This document shows, piece after piece, positions 52,004 to 62,887 of a stretch of DNA of 64,000 nucleotides (position 1 is its first letter; the number at the start of each line of letters is the position of its first letter). The stretch is from Molossus alvarezi. Its lineage: Eukaryota > Chordata > Mammalia > Chiroptera > Molossidae. The stretch lies in assembly GCA_037176705.1 (NCBI GenBank), contig CM073885.1, forward strand, positions 160,198,290 through 160,262,289, given 5' to 3'. The notes below the pieces were generated by a model that was not told the origin of the DNA, did not search any database, and saw only the letters and a list, made by a program, of their open reading frames with translations. Position numbers and translations under genes: made by a program.

Positions 52004-52506
52004 TATTATTGTTAATCCTCACCCAAGGATATTTTTTCTATTGCTTTTAGAGAGAGTGGAGGGGAGAGAGGGCACATGAGAGAGAGGAAGAGAACAAGAG
52101 AAACATCAATAGGAGAGACACATTGATTAGTTGCCTCCTGCCCACACCCTAATTGGGGCTGGGGATCAAACCTGCAACCCAACCCAGGTGGTGTGGCTCA
52201 GTGGATTAGGTGTCATCCCATGGACTGAGAGATCCTGGTTCGATTCCTAGTCAGGGCATATTCCCAGGTTGTGGGCTCCATCCCCAATAGGAGGTGTGCA
52301 GGAGGCAGCTGATCATTGTTTCTCTCTCTAATGGATGGTTCTCTTTCTCTCCCTCCTCTTTCTCTCTTAAAAAAACAATCAATAAAAACATATTAAAAAC
52401 ATAAAAATAAAACCTGCGACCCAGGTACATGCCCTTGACTGGGAATTGAACCTGTGACCATTTGGTGCACAGGCTGACACTCTGACCTCTGAGCAACACT
52501 GCTCAG
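52004..52506 (-). mobile_element. Ves SINE, long-tail type, split by another SINE
   Basis: Antisense. The tail half is 52004-52181 and the head half 52410-52506. Outer duplication TGCCTATTATT lies at 51989-51999 and from 52507. Confidence 0.9.
52182..52409 (+). mobile_element. Ves SINE, short-tail type, nested in the 52004 SINE
   Basis: Opposite orientation to its host. Target-site duplication AAACCTGC(A/G)ACCCA lies at 52168-52181 and 52410-52423. Confidence 0.94.
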
Positions 52507-52906
52507 TGCCTATTATTTTTATATTGTTTTTTCTAATGGAGTCAGATAGTTCTTATAGAATTCCTTCATTTTTTGTTTTTAATGCTCGAGTCTCTCTCTT
52601 CTTCCCTCTGTCATTTCTAGATGTCTATCTTTGATATCACTAATTCTTTCCTCCAATTGGTCAGCTCTATTTCCTATGCTTGCTAGTTTATTCTTGGTCT
52701 CTTTTATTGAGTTCTTCATCTCCAGAATTTGTTCTGTTCTTTTTTAAGGTTTCAGTCTCTTTGGTAAAGTACTCGTTTTGTTCATTAATTTGTTTTCTGC
52801 GTGCATTAAATTGTATTTTTTTTGCATGTCATTGTATTTTCAGAACTGCAACATTGAGTTATATCACATATTGACTTGTGTGCAAGTTTGCTTTCTGGAG
52901 ATTTTT

Positions 52907-53190
52907 TAATCCTCACCTGAGGACATTTTTCCATTTTTTGTTCAGATAGAGTGGGACAGAGAGGGAAGGAGGGAGGGAGGGAAGGAGGGAGAAAGAAAGA
53001 GAGGGAGAGGGAGAGGGAGAAAGAGAAACATCGATGCGAAAGGGACACATCAAGTGGCCGCCACCCACACAACCCAACCAGGGCCGGGGACAAACTGCAA
53101 CTGAGGTATGCGCCCCCAGAGGCAACAGAACCCAGGTCTCTCTGGACCGCAGGCCGACGCTCCAACCACTGAGCCAAACCGGCCAGGGCA
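52907..53190 (-). mobile_element. Ves SINE, long-tail type, in the L1
   Basis: Antisense. A perfect 16-bp duplication CTTTCTGGAGATTTTT lies at 52891-52906 and 53191-53206. The GA-rich body is expanded. Confidence 0.96.
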
Positions 53191-53335
53191 CTTTCTGGAG
53201 ATTTTTCATTTTCTTTCTGAGCTGCCTCGCTAGCTTGGTTATACATGGTATTTGATGGGTTCATTCTCTGTCTAGACATCTATGTATGAGTGGCGCATCT
53301 CTCAGTTTAATACAAAGAGGTCTTTCTCTTATTGG

Positions 53336-53350
53336 CCAGTAGGTGGCAGT
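53336..53350 (+). promoter_or_regulatory. CTCF core motif in the L1 5' UTR
   Basis: CCAGTAGGTGGCAGT fits every position of the CTCF core consensus CCASYAGRKGGCRSY. Binding is not shown by sequence alone. Confidence 0.5.
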
Positions 53351-54109
53351 GAATCTCAAATTCCTTAGCTCTGAAATTCCAGTGCTGACTCCTGTAGTGT
53401 CTCTGGCTATCATCAGGGTAGCTGCAATGTGTGGAGGTGGGGTAGGCTGGTGGAACCAGCCGCCTTCTTTGTTTTGCCCTCCTGGTAATAGCAATCTTGG
53501 ACCTTTGTGCCCCAGCTGGGGCCCAGTCACAGAGTACACCCTCTGCTCAGGGGAAACAGTGATTCTGTAATACCAGTTCTTGGGTTTGCAGATATGCTCT
53601 GCAACTCAACACCAAGTGAAGGGAGGCGAGTTCTGGGAGGCTACAGGGCGGCAGGGCTCAGTGGCTTTGTCTGAATGCTGACCACCTGACAGACACGGCA
53701 GCACCCGCGCTGTGCCCTTCCCAGGTCTCTGGGCTCGGCCACAGCTTGTGCTGCTCACCCCTGTGGAATGCCCATCAAATCTCTCTGTTTCTCCCAGCTA
53801 AAGCCACACAACCAGATTCCTCCTGTCTCAGGACAGAGCCCTGCTAGGAGTTCCCCGCTGCAGGCCTGCGTCTGAGCTTTCCTCCCTTCTTGTCTCTCCT
53901 GCTTGTTCCCACTTGCCCACCCTTAGATGCTTCAATACAGGGACTTCTCAGGTGTGCCTCTATGTTGAGCAGGAATCCTTTGTTGAGTTGTAGCTGTTCA
54001 AATGACCAAGGGGATCTCTCACTGCTGCCATTCCTCTGATTCAAGAAGTATAATTCTAAGATATTGTTTTCTTATATATATTAAGTACTCAACTAAATCT
54101 AACATACGG

Positions 54110-54119
54110 GGGGGGGGGG
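54110..54119. repeat. Poly(G) run
   Basis: A run of at least ten G between the L1 5' end and a MER5A copy. Its length is prone to sequencing error. Confidence 0.8.
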
Positions 54120-54192
54120 TATGTGTTAAATATGAATGGCTGACCTTAGATGACAAAGGTCGTATGAACATGTAATCTTTGAATCCCATTGA

Positions 54193-54360
54193 CCAGTGAT
54201 TTCTGTCCTTACTGTGGAACAGAACCACTTGGAGAATACAGTCCCGGCCCCACTGCAGCCTAGTGTTAAAGGATCCTTGGGGCGAGGCCTATGCATTGGA
54301 TATTTTTCCCTAAGAGGTCCGTAGGTGAACCCCATTTGCAGCAAGCATTGAGAACCACAG
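54193..54360 (+). mobile_element. MER5A-like hAT-Charlie transposon
   Basis: It begins cagtgatttctgtccttac and ends cattgagaaccacag, hAT-type ends with a MER5A-like inside (cctaagaggtccgtaggtga). It lies about 100 bp before exon 12. Confidence 0.65.
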
Positions 54361-54463
54361 CCATGATTTTTCTACTTCTTTCTCCAGCCCCCATTTATTT
54401 GCCTCTCACACCCAGATATTTCACTATTGAGATAATTGATCCATTTTATTTTCCTTCTTCTAG

Positions 54464-54552
54464 ATTACAGATTTCTTGAGCTACATCTGCCCTGTGAATG
54501 CACATCCAAATGTCATTCCAGTGGGTACAACTGTGGATAAAGTTACAGAAAT
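54464..54552 (+). CDS. DCLRE1C: DCLRE1C exon 12, residues 325-353 plus two bases of I354
   Basis: It encodes [20 protein letters not shown], where the sequence returns to the metallo-beta-lactamase fold. The acceptor is attttccttcttctag and the donor gtaagt. Confidence 0.97.
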
Positions 54553-54840
54553 GTAAGTTGTTGCAACTAGTGGAACTTGAGTTATTGAACGGGATGGATC
54601 CAGAAAATAGTTTCCAGCCTGAGAACAGGGGCAAGGGCTTAAAGTGGATGGGGCTGTGAAAGTTTCTGGGTGGGAACATAATGGCTTTCTTTAGGTAGGC
54701 ATGTTATATATAATCCTAAAGGCTTCTGGGACTCTGACATAAGGAAGCAGTTGGCAATTAGACCCTCGAAAAAGAGCAGGACACCCTCAAATCTTATTTC
54801 TGTGCCCTTTTTTATTTCATCTTCACTGGATCTTAGCTTT

Positions 54841-55059
54841 CAGCAGTTCTCAACCTGTGGGTCACAGCCCCTTTGGGGGTCGAACGACCCTTTCACAGGG
54901 GTCGCCTAAGAACATCGGAAATACATCCGATGGTAATTCATAACAGTAGCAAAATTACAGTTATGAAATAGCAACGAAAATAATTTTATGGTTGGGGGTC
55001 ACCACAACATGAGGAACTGTATTAAAGGGTCGCAGCATTAGGAAGGTTGAGAACCATTG
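54841..55059 (+). mobile_element. SPIN-type hAT transposon (non-autonomous)
   Basis: The left end cagcagttctcaacctgtgg, then cgaacgaccctttcacaggg, and right end gaggaactgtattaaagggt, then ggaaggttgagaaccattg, match the SPIN_NA family throughout. The 8 bp after the right end are CTCTAGAA, the preferred SPIN/hAT target form. The left flank does not match it, so that side has mutated. Confidence 0.9.
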
Positions 55060-55313
55060 CTCTAGAAGGAAATGATCAAATCTGTGGGATTTTTGCAAAA
55101 GATAAGTCAACAGGGAAGTGGAAAAAGCTAGCTATATTGTATTCTCTGAATGCCGGGTGTCACTGTACTGTTTTAGAATAGGGACCTGATTTTCTGCAGT
55201 GCAAGAGCAGATACGAGTTTTGCTTTCCCTCGATCCTACAATTAAATAGCTACCCACCAGGTTTTTTTAGTATTTTATTATATTGAAGTGATTTTTAACT
55301 ATTAAACATTACA

Positions 55314-55504
55314 TTAAAAAAATTAATTTTAGAGAGAGAGGGAAAGAAACATCAATGTGAGAAAGAAACATAAGTTGGTTGTCTCCTGTATGTGCCTTAA
55401 CCAGGGATTGAATCTGAAACCTGGGTAATGTGACCTGACTGGGAATCGAACCATACCCCTTTGGTGTGTGAGGTGATACCCAACTGAGCCACACCAGACA
55501 GGGC
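55314..55504 (-). mobile_element. Ves SINE, short-tail type, antisense, before exon 13
   Basis: It runs from an A/T-rich tail (aaaaaaattaattttagaga) to the head (actgagccacaccagacagg then gc). It ends 126 bp before exon 13. Confidence 0.88.
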
Positions 55505-55610
55505 TGCTTTTCAGTTTTTAAAAGTAGTTATGATTTCCCTCACGGTCAAACTTTCATAATCTCTATAAATGATGCTTACATTCCAGCAAGTTTCCCAGCA
55601 GGAAAAATAA

Positions 55611-55949
<339 letters not shown>

Positions 55950-55960
55950 TATGGGTTTCC

Positions 55961-56529
55961 TGCAAGACTGCTCTTCAGGGTGCTCTGACCTGCTGAAAGC
56001 TGCACTGGGTAGAGGCAGACCTGGGACTCTGTCAGACTTGTCACATGGTCTCAGGAAGAGCTGAGCCTTCCTGTCTTCAGCCTGTATAACCAGGAGTTCC
56101 ATCTTCTTGACAGGCTTAACACAAGTGCCAAAGAAAACCGTGCCTATATTGAATGTTCTCAGCTTTCTGGAAATATGTCCCATGGTTCATATAGGCCATA
56201 AGGAGAGGCTTTGCTGTTATCCTTGAACATTTCCTTCAGGATACTAGAAAATACTGATAATGGGAACTTTTCTTGCCATCATTTCCGATCAGACTAATCA
56301 GTAATGCTTATACAAATGGATTTTCCCTATACTTTCCTTCCTTCCTTTCATTTTCCAGTGACGAATGGAGGGACACTCTGAGGTGGAAATTAGAACTTCA
56401 GATTCTGAGCAAAGACCCTGCTGCTTTATGTGATTTCTTGGTTAGGACTCAATTTTCATTGCTCTGAGGGAGAGCCAGTCACTGTACCATATAGCTAATA
56501 CATGACCTAAACAGTGTTAGTAGATAAAA
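55961..56529. other. Intron 13, unassigned
   Basis: An 87-codon minus frame at 55920-56183 is open, but I recognise no protein and see no promoter or splice context. Confidence 0.4.
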
Positions 56530-56690
56530 TGATGATACTGTTTATTGAACACCTACTGTATGGCAGGTGTTGTGCTGGGTCTTTTCCATATATTAGAGCT
56601 AAACCTCGAAACAAACCTATAAGGGGTATCATCCCAATTTTACCCATGAGGAAACAGAAGCTGTTGGGTGGAGTAGGTTGTTAGTTGAGT
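56530..56690 (-). mobile_element. MIR SINE, antisense
   Basis: The reverse MIR core is clear: tattgaacacctactgtatg and ttttacccatgaggaaacag. Confidence 0.75.
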
Positions 56691-58250
56691 GTTTGCCTTC
56701 TCTATCCCTGCTGCCTTACTTGTTCTACTTGCTCTGTATGAGTTATTCAGAGTTGTTGAAACCTCCATTTATAATTGTGGATGTGTATTTCTCCTTGCCA
56801 TTCTACCACTTTTTGCTTCACTGACTTGAAGCACTGCTATTAGGTATACACATGTTTAAGATTGTTATGTCCTCTTGAGGAAAAGACTACTTTAGTTTTA
56901 GGAAGTAAATATCCCTGGTAATATTCTTAGCTTTGAGATCTACTTTATTAGCTATTAACACAGCCACCCACTCCACTTTCTTCTGGTTAGTTTTAGTATG
57001 CTATGCTTTTGTATCTCTATTTTTAACTGTCTTTATATTTAAAGTGGGTTTCTTGTTGGCAGTGCAGTTTTGGGGTCTTGCTTTTTGTATCCAATCTTAT
57101 AATTTCTGCCTTTTAATTGGAGTGCTTAAACCATTTTAAATTTAATGTGATTATTGATATGCTTAGGTTTAAAGTTATCATCTTGCTATTTGTTATACCT
57201 GTTAATTTCTTCTTTCGCTTCTGCCTTCTTTTGGGTTAAATGAGTACTGATAGATTACTTTCAATCTCTTATTGGCTTATTAGCTGTAATTCTTTGTTTT
57301 ATTTTAGTGGTTTTTAGTATATATCTTTAACCTATCAGAGTGAAAAGTTTAAATAGTATTACTTCAAGGATGGTATAAGAAGCTTACAACAGTCTAGTTC
57401 CATTTCTCCCCCTCCCAGTCTGTGCTAGTATTGTCATTTTACTTCTGTTATCAACTCCACAAACACGTGACTATTTTTTTTTTTTTGCTTTAAACTGTCA
57501 ATTTTAAAAACCTTTATTGAAGCATAATTTATATACCAAAATTTCACCCTTTTTAGGTGAACAATTCCATTATTGTTATTTTAACAGAGTTGTGCAACCA
57601 TCACCAGTATCTAATTTCAGATTATTTCCATTATTCCAAAAAGAAACTGTGCCCACTTAAAGTCACTCCCTGTTACTACCTCCAGCTTTAAGCAACCACT
57701 AATTTATGGTCCGTCTGTATAGATTTACCTCTTCTGGACATTTCATTTTTAGAGAGAGGGAGAGAAACATTCGATATACCAATTGGCTACCTCCAGCAAG
57801 CCCTCTACCAACATTGAACTGAAACCCAGGCATATGTCCTGACCTGGAATCAAACCAGCAATCTTTTGGTGTATGGGACAACACCCAACTGAGCCACACC
57901 GGCCAGGGCCTAAGAGTTCTTTATATAATCTGCATATAAGTCCTTTATCAGATATGATTTGCAAAGATTATTTTCCTAGTTTCTTTTTACTTTCTTGATG
58001 GTGTCTTTTGAAATACAAGACTTTAAATTTGATTAAGTCCAATTTATCTATTTTTCTTTCATTGCTTGTGCTTTTGATGTCATATCTAAGAAACTGTTGC
58101 TTAATCCAAAATCATGACAATTTACTCTCATGTTTTAGCATTTTGGGGGGTCAGTTTTGATTTTCTTCCATAGTATAAGTTGTATTTTCACACCTTTCTG
58201 CATGCTTGATACATTTTTATTGGATGCCATACATTCTGAACTTGACCTTA
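56691..58250 (-). mobile_element. Old L1 (L1M) fragments, antisense
   Basis: Endonuclease-region sequence (gttgaaacctccatttataa, tttaatgtgattattgatat) at 56740-57180 and 3' or internal parts (aacctttattgaagcataat, taatctgcatataagtcctt) at 57490-58150. A SINE splits it at 57746-57909. Confidence 0.65.
57746..57909 (-). mobile_element. Ves SINE, short-tail type, tail truncated
   Basis: Antisense, diverged. The head end is caactgagccacaccggcca then gggcc. Confidence 0.85.
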
Positions 58251-58287
58251 AGTTCTGTATAATTTTGGATTTCTAAAACCATTTTTT

Positions 58288-58528
58288 TGTTTTTTAATCC
58301 TCACCCAAGGACATTTTTCCATTTTTTGTTAAGATAGAGGGGGAAGGAGAGAGAAGGAGAGAAACATCGATGTGAAATGGACACATCAAGTGGCGGCTGC
58401 GACCCACACGACCCAACCAGGGCCGGGGACAAACTGCAACCGAAGTACATGCCCTTAGCGGGAACCGAACCCAGGTCTCTCTGGACTGCAGGCCGACGCT
58501 CTAACCGCTGAGCCAAACTGGCTAGGGC
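58288..58528 (-). mobile_element. Ves SINE, long-tail type
   Basis: Antisense. Flanks TCTAAAACCATTTTT and TCTAAAAACATTCTT form the duplication. Confidence 0.93.
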
Positions 58529-59933
58529 TCTAAAAACATTCTTGAGCTTTGTTGTGGCATGTGGTTAAGTGCCTTGTAAAGTTTGCTCCTTTCGTGTATT
58601 ATCTTTGTAAAACAGGAACACAGCAGCATTTAGTCTAGAATTGATTTTCCCCACTACTGAGGTAAGGCCTTCAGTATTCTTACAGTAAAACACCCTGTAA
58701 ATTATGGTGTTCTACTCTGGCTGTTGGGGGTAGGCTCTGTTCCTAGCACTGTGTGCATTCTGAGTACCGTTTCCCTTCATTCTTCCCTGGGCCTCGGGGT
58801 ATGTGCACATCACAAGCATGCACTGACCAGGATGCTGAGTACTCAGGGGCCTCTCTGCAGCTCTTGGGAGCAACAACTTGACTGCTTTCTCTGGAAACTC
58901 CAGCCACCTTGGCTTCCTCAGATTCCCAGTTATAGCTCAACTCAGGGGTGCTGAAGGTCTCTACCTACGTGTCCCCTTTTGCCTGGAAACCAGTAAGCTG
59001 GGGCAAGCTTAGAACTCACTTTTCACATTTCTCAGGTTATCACTGTCCTTCATTGCCTGATGTCCAATTTCTTTAGAGCCTTTCTTATATTTTGTCTTTT
59101 TAGTTGTTTCAGGTGAGAGGTTCAATCTAGCCTGTTTATTTTCTTGGCTGGAAGTAGAAATCTTTAAAAATTTTTTGTGAACTTAATTTGAATCTTTTAT
59201 GCACTTACCAGACGATTTTGATTGGGCCAGCAGTGTAAGAGTTTTTGAATTATTATTCATTTCCATTTTGTTTTTGTCTTTTCATTAACTTTGCTTTTGT
59301 TCTTTCTAGATTCCTTAGTCCTTTTACTCCTTATTAATATAGCTTTTGAGTTATTTGTACAGGTATAGATCTTTCCACAATCCTTTGGTGGCAGTCTCTC
59401 TAGATATTTTTAGAAGAATATTGTGAGTCCTAGGTATCATGTTTACTTTATAATTCTTATTCTTTTCTGTGCTTTAAGGTCTCTGTGGTGATCTCCACCA
59501 GTGTGCTGAACAGTCTGTCAGGTTCTTTAGTTCCTAACATGTTCTCTTGATGCAAGTCAATATGTAAGTGGCATTAAATCAGTTGCTTTAAGACGTGTTA
59601 TTCCTGTGTTAGAATCTGAGAGGCAAGTACAGAGGTCATTCTTCTCCTTGTACTAATTTAATAGTTTACTATTATAATTATCCCCATAGACCAATATTTT
59701 AAAATCACCGTTTCTGTTCTTCTCATAATAGTAGTACATACTCACTGTAGATAATTTAGAAGTTATGTAGAACCTAACTCTGAATAAGCATTTCAGTGTA
59801 TTTTATTTTTTCCTTATTCATTTCCACCGAACTCAAAGGGGGTGGATATTGAAAATGTTTAAAAAGCAACATTTTGTAGGCATTAACAAGAACAATTGTA
59901 ACTGTAGTGCAAGATTGATGCCTGAAAAGTTCT
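58529..59933. other. Intron 13, unassigned, perhaps old L1
   Basis: No gene. The stretch at 58560-59500 has the look of diverged antisense L1 ORF1/5' sequence, but I could not place it. Confidence 0.35.
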
Positions 59934-59952
59934 CCAGTGTGTAAGACTTTTA

Positions 59953-60145
59953 TGTTAATCCTCACCTGAGGACATTTCTTCCATTGATTTTTTTTTTTTT
60001 TTAGAGAGTGGGAGGGAAGAGAAAGAAACATCAATATGAAAGAGACACATCAATTGGTTGCCTCCTGCACATGCCTCAACGGGAGATCGAACCTACAACC
60101 CAAGTATGTGCCAATGCTGTACCCACTGAGCCGCACCAGTCAGGG
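59953..60145 (-). mobile_element. Ves SINE, mosaic tail
   Basis: Antisense. A 19-bp duplication CCAGTGTGTAAGACT(T/C)TTA lies at 59934-59952 and 60146-60164. The tail carries both cctcacctgaggac and ccattgatttttt. Confidence 0.95.
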
Positions 60146-60164
60146 CCAGTGTGTAAGACTCTTA

Positions 60165-60787
60165 GTTGTTGGATTGTAGAGAGGTGGACAGAGAAGTGGG
60201 AGAAAGGAGCAGGAAGGACATTTTGGGGTTTACAGTAACTTGTGTGAGAGTATTGTAGTATAATAAATATAAGACTATATAGTTGTATACAGGCTGAATA
60301 GCAGCTTGGATCACTGTATATGCATGCACACACAAACTTATTGGAAAAATTTGTTATTAAAAATGACAATTTAATGGCTGTATACTTTGCATTATGACTA
60401 GATAATGGCATATTTAGGTTATTTCTAACTTCAGTTTTGCAGATAATATTGCGATGAACAACACTGCGTTAAGTCTGTTTTCTCATTGTATTGGGTTACA
60501 TTTTAGAAATTTAAGTATATGTATGTTGATGGGTGATATCTATGAATTATTTGACATGTTTCCCTTTTAAAACTGGGTTACGGTATATCACGTTGTAAAC
60601 ACCATTAAGGATTTTAACGCTTTCATATTTACTGTGATATTTTTCTGTGATATATCTTTCCATTTTCATATAGAGACGTTTATTCTGTTAAAACAATATG
60701 AATTTAATGTCAGAATAAATTTCTAATAGTATAGAAACTACTTGTTTCAGATGCATACAGGTGAGTTAATGTGAAAATGTTTTACAG
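60165..60787. other. Intron 13, unique AT-rich sequence before the candidate exon
   Basis: No repeat recognised. A second acceptor-like site (cttgtttcag at 60741-60750) and a GTGAGT at 60761 lie just upstream of the candidate terminal exon. Confidence 0.45.
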
Positions 60788-60942
60788 TTGAAACATACTA
60801 TGATGCTGGTATAGTGACAGATGCAGAAGAACATGAAACAGTCCAACTTAGAGGTGATACAAAAACATTTCATATAAAGACAACTTTTGCACAGTGGCAG
60901 AAGAGAGCTAAAACAAATGTATAATCCAGAGCGTGAAATAAA
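60788..60942 (+). other. Candidate alternative terminal exon of DCLRE1C
   Basis: After the acceptor tgttttacag the sequence continues exon 13 in the correct phase (G + TT). It stays open for 45 codons (VETYYDAGIV ... RAKTNV) to TAA at 60922-60924. AATAAA follows at 60937-60942. I do not recognise the peptide. Chance could give this: one phase in three fits, and a 45-codon open run occurs roughly one time in ten. The pyrimidine tract is weak. It is a prediction only. Confidence 0.35.
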
Positions 60943-61107
60943 GCCAGGCCTTATAGACTGTGATGATTCCAAATACAGTAGCTAGATATTCAATCACCTT
61001 AAATCCTTTACAAAAGGATAAGATAAATGCTTCATAACAGAACACAGAACTTTAGGAATTGGGTTTGATACCTGGCTCTGCCTATCTGGTTTTATTACCA
61101 TTTTAAA

Positions 61108-61245
61108 GGTTTTTAATTGATTTTTAGAGTGAGGGAGTGAAACATCGTTTGGCTACCTCCTGAATGTGCCCTGACCAGGAATAGAACTGACAACCTTTCA
61201 GTGCATGGGACAATGCCCAACCAACTGAGCCACATCAGCCAGGGC
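61108..61245 (-). mobile_element. Ves SINE fragment, short-tail type
   Basis: Antisense, diverged and shortened, with head end ccaactgagccacatcagcc then agggc. Confidence 0.82.
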
Positions 61246-61340
61246 ACCTTTGTAGTTTTTTGACCTACACCTTATCACATGCCTTCTGTGGGCCTGTCTC
61301 CTCATTGGTAATGGGAGCTGCATAATGGTCTCTATTTTTT

Positions 61341-61549
61341 TCTTATCCTTGCCCGAGGACATTTTTCCATTTTTTTGTTCAGATAGAGTGTGAGGGAAAG
61401 AGAGGAAGAGAGAGAGAAACATCGATGTGAGAAGGTCACATCAAGTGGCTGCTACCCGCACAACCCAACCAGGGCCGGGGACAAACTGCAACCAAGATAC
61501 GTGCCCTTAGCGGGAACCGAACCCAACGCTCTAACACTGAGCCAAACCA
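61341..61549 (-). mobile_element. Ves SINE, long-tail type, with internal deletion and missing 5' end
   Basis: Antisense. The region between gggaaccgaaccc and aacgctctaac is deleted and the element stops at gagccaaacca. Duplication GTCTCTAT(T/C)TTTT flanks it. Confidence 0.9.
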
Positions 61550-61687
61550 GTCTCTATCTTTTTAATGGCTTCTGGGAAAATATAAATTAACTAATTACCT
61601 ACTACTTAAAAAGATACCAGATTCAGCACTAGAACAAAAAACAGTCTCATGAGCATTTTAATTTCCTTAGGTTACATTTTGTTACAG

Positions 61688-61874
61688 CAGTGGTTCTCAA
61701 CCTTCCTAATGCCATGACCCTTTAATACAGTTCCTCATGTTGTATGTGGGCATACCCACCTGGAGACAGAAGAGCAGTGTTTTTGTTTCTAATACCATCA
61801 GAAATATATGTTTTCCGTTGGTCTTAAGTGACCCCTGTGAAAGGGTCGTTTGACCCCCAGGTTGAGAACCGTTG
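61688..61874 (-). mobile_element. SPIN-like hAT transposon, reverse orientation
   Basis: The ends cagtggttctcaaccttcct and gacccccaggttgagaaccg are SPIN termini. The flanking 8-mers TGTTACAG (61680-61687) and TATTACAG (61875-61882) match at 7 of 8. The inside differs from the 54841 copy. Confidence 0.88.
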
Positions 61875-62063
61875 TATTACAGAGCAGTAAAATACTTGTT
61901 TTCCTAGTTCCAAGCCTTATTATTTTATGTAAATTTCATATAACATACAAATTTTATTCTTCAAATAAGGGTTCCTCGTTTTAAGAATTTAAGTGGATTG
62001 GGCTATTGGACTCACTACATACTAATGCAACATGCTTAGAATATCACTAGAATAAATTTTGTT

Positions 62064-62245
62064 GCCCAGCTGGTGTGGTTGAGCATCAACCCATGCACCA
62101 AGAGGTCGCCAGTTCAATTCCCAGTCCGGGCACATGCCCAGGTTGTGGGCCTGATCCCCAGTAGGGGACATGCAAGAGGCGGCCAATCGCTGTTCTCTCT
62201 ATCCCTTCCTCTCTCTAAAATCAATAAAGAAAAAAAAATTTAAAA
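62064..62245 (+). mobile_element. Ves SINE, short-tail type
   Basis: Sense, from gcccagctggtgtggttgag to the aaaatcaataaagaaaaaaa tail. Flanks AATTTTGTTG and AATTTTTGTTG form the duplication. Confidence 0.92.
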
Positions 62246-62349
62246 AATTTTTGTTGTTGACTTAGTTCTTGACAGTACATGCAGTTAATTTAGTATTTTG
62301 GTTAAAGTTGATCTAATCTGTGTATTCCCCCCCAATATCTGTCACAGCC

Positions 62350-62705
62350 TTGTGAACTAACCAGCTCTGGTTGCTATAACGAATACCACTGATTAGGTGA
62401 CTTAACTAATAGACATTTACTGCTCACAGTTCTGGAGGTCGGGATGTCCAAGATTAAGGTGCTGGCAGATTCATTCGTGAGGGCTCTCTTCCTGGCTTGT
62501 AGACAGCTGCCTTCTCACTGTGTGCTCACAGGCCTTTTCTTTGTGCATGGGCATTGAGAAATCTGTCTTCCTCTTTTTACAAGGAGCTCTTCTAAACCTA
62601 ATTATCTTCTGAAGGTCCCCACTCCAAATACCTTCACATTGGGGTTAGAGCTTCAAATTATAAACTCTGGGAGGACACAGACATTCAGCTCAATAAGCAC
62701 AAAGT
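62350..62705 (-). mobile_element. MaLR (MLT1/MST-like) LTR, antisense
   Basis: Reverse MaLR landmarks: ctctggttgctataacgaat, gctcacagttctggaggtcg and ccttcacattggggttagag. Confidence 0.75.
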
Positions 62706-62775
62706 AGGTATCAAAATATGTATAGAAGGAAAACTCTAGAAAACAATTAACTGCCATTATATTAAATCAGTCAAC

Positions 62776-62887
62776 ATGCTCTGGCTGATTTGGCTCAGCG
62801 GTGAAAAGCATCAGACAAAGTCAAGGGCACATGTGGGAGGCAACCAATCAATGTGTCTCTCTCTCTCCTTCCCACTCTATTAAAAAA
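62776..62887 (+). mobile_element. Internally deleted Ves SINE
   Basis: Only 112 bp: the tRNA-like head joins the CT-rich body with the centre missing. A perfect duplication AAATCAGTCAAC lies at 62764-62775 and 62888-62899. Confidence 0.93.

Larger units (their letters stand above)
45255..54030 (-). mobile_element. Nearly full-length L1, antisense, with nested insertions
   Basis: Read on the minus strand, the 5' UTR lies at about 53190-54030 (GC-rich), the ORF1 region at about 51120-52890, endonuclease at 49690-50390, reverse transcriptase around 48630-48950 ([17 protein letters not shown]), the ORF2 C-terminus at 45540-46031 and the 3' UTR to 45255. Nine SINEs and one Tigger-like element split it. 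Without them it is about 6.3 kb. Frames are broken many times, so it is inactive. Confidence 0.9.

Noticed and set aside
54833..55067. 8-bp duplication at the 54841 SPIN copy
   Set aside because: The right flank CTCTAGAA is hAT-like but the left flank TTAGCTTT does not match, so I claim no duplication there.
60741..60760. Acceptor-like cttgtttcag followed by a 10-nt piece and GTGAGT, as a microexon
   Set aside because: Using it after exon 13 leads to a stop within a few codons, either directly or when joined to 60788, so it is unlikely to be coding.
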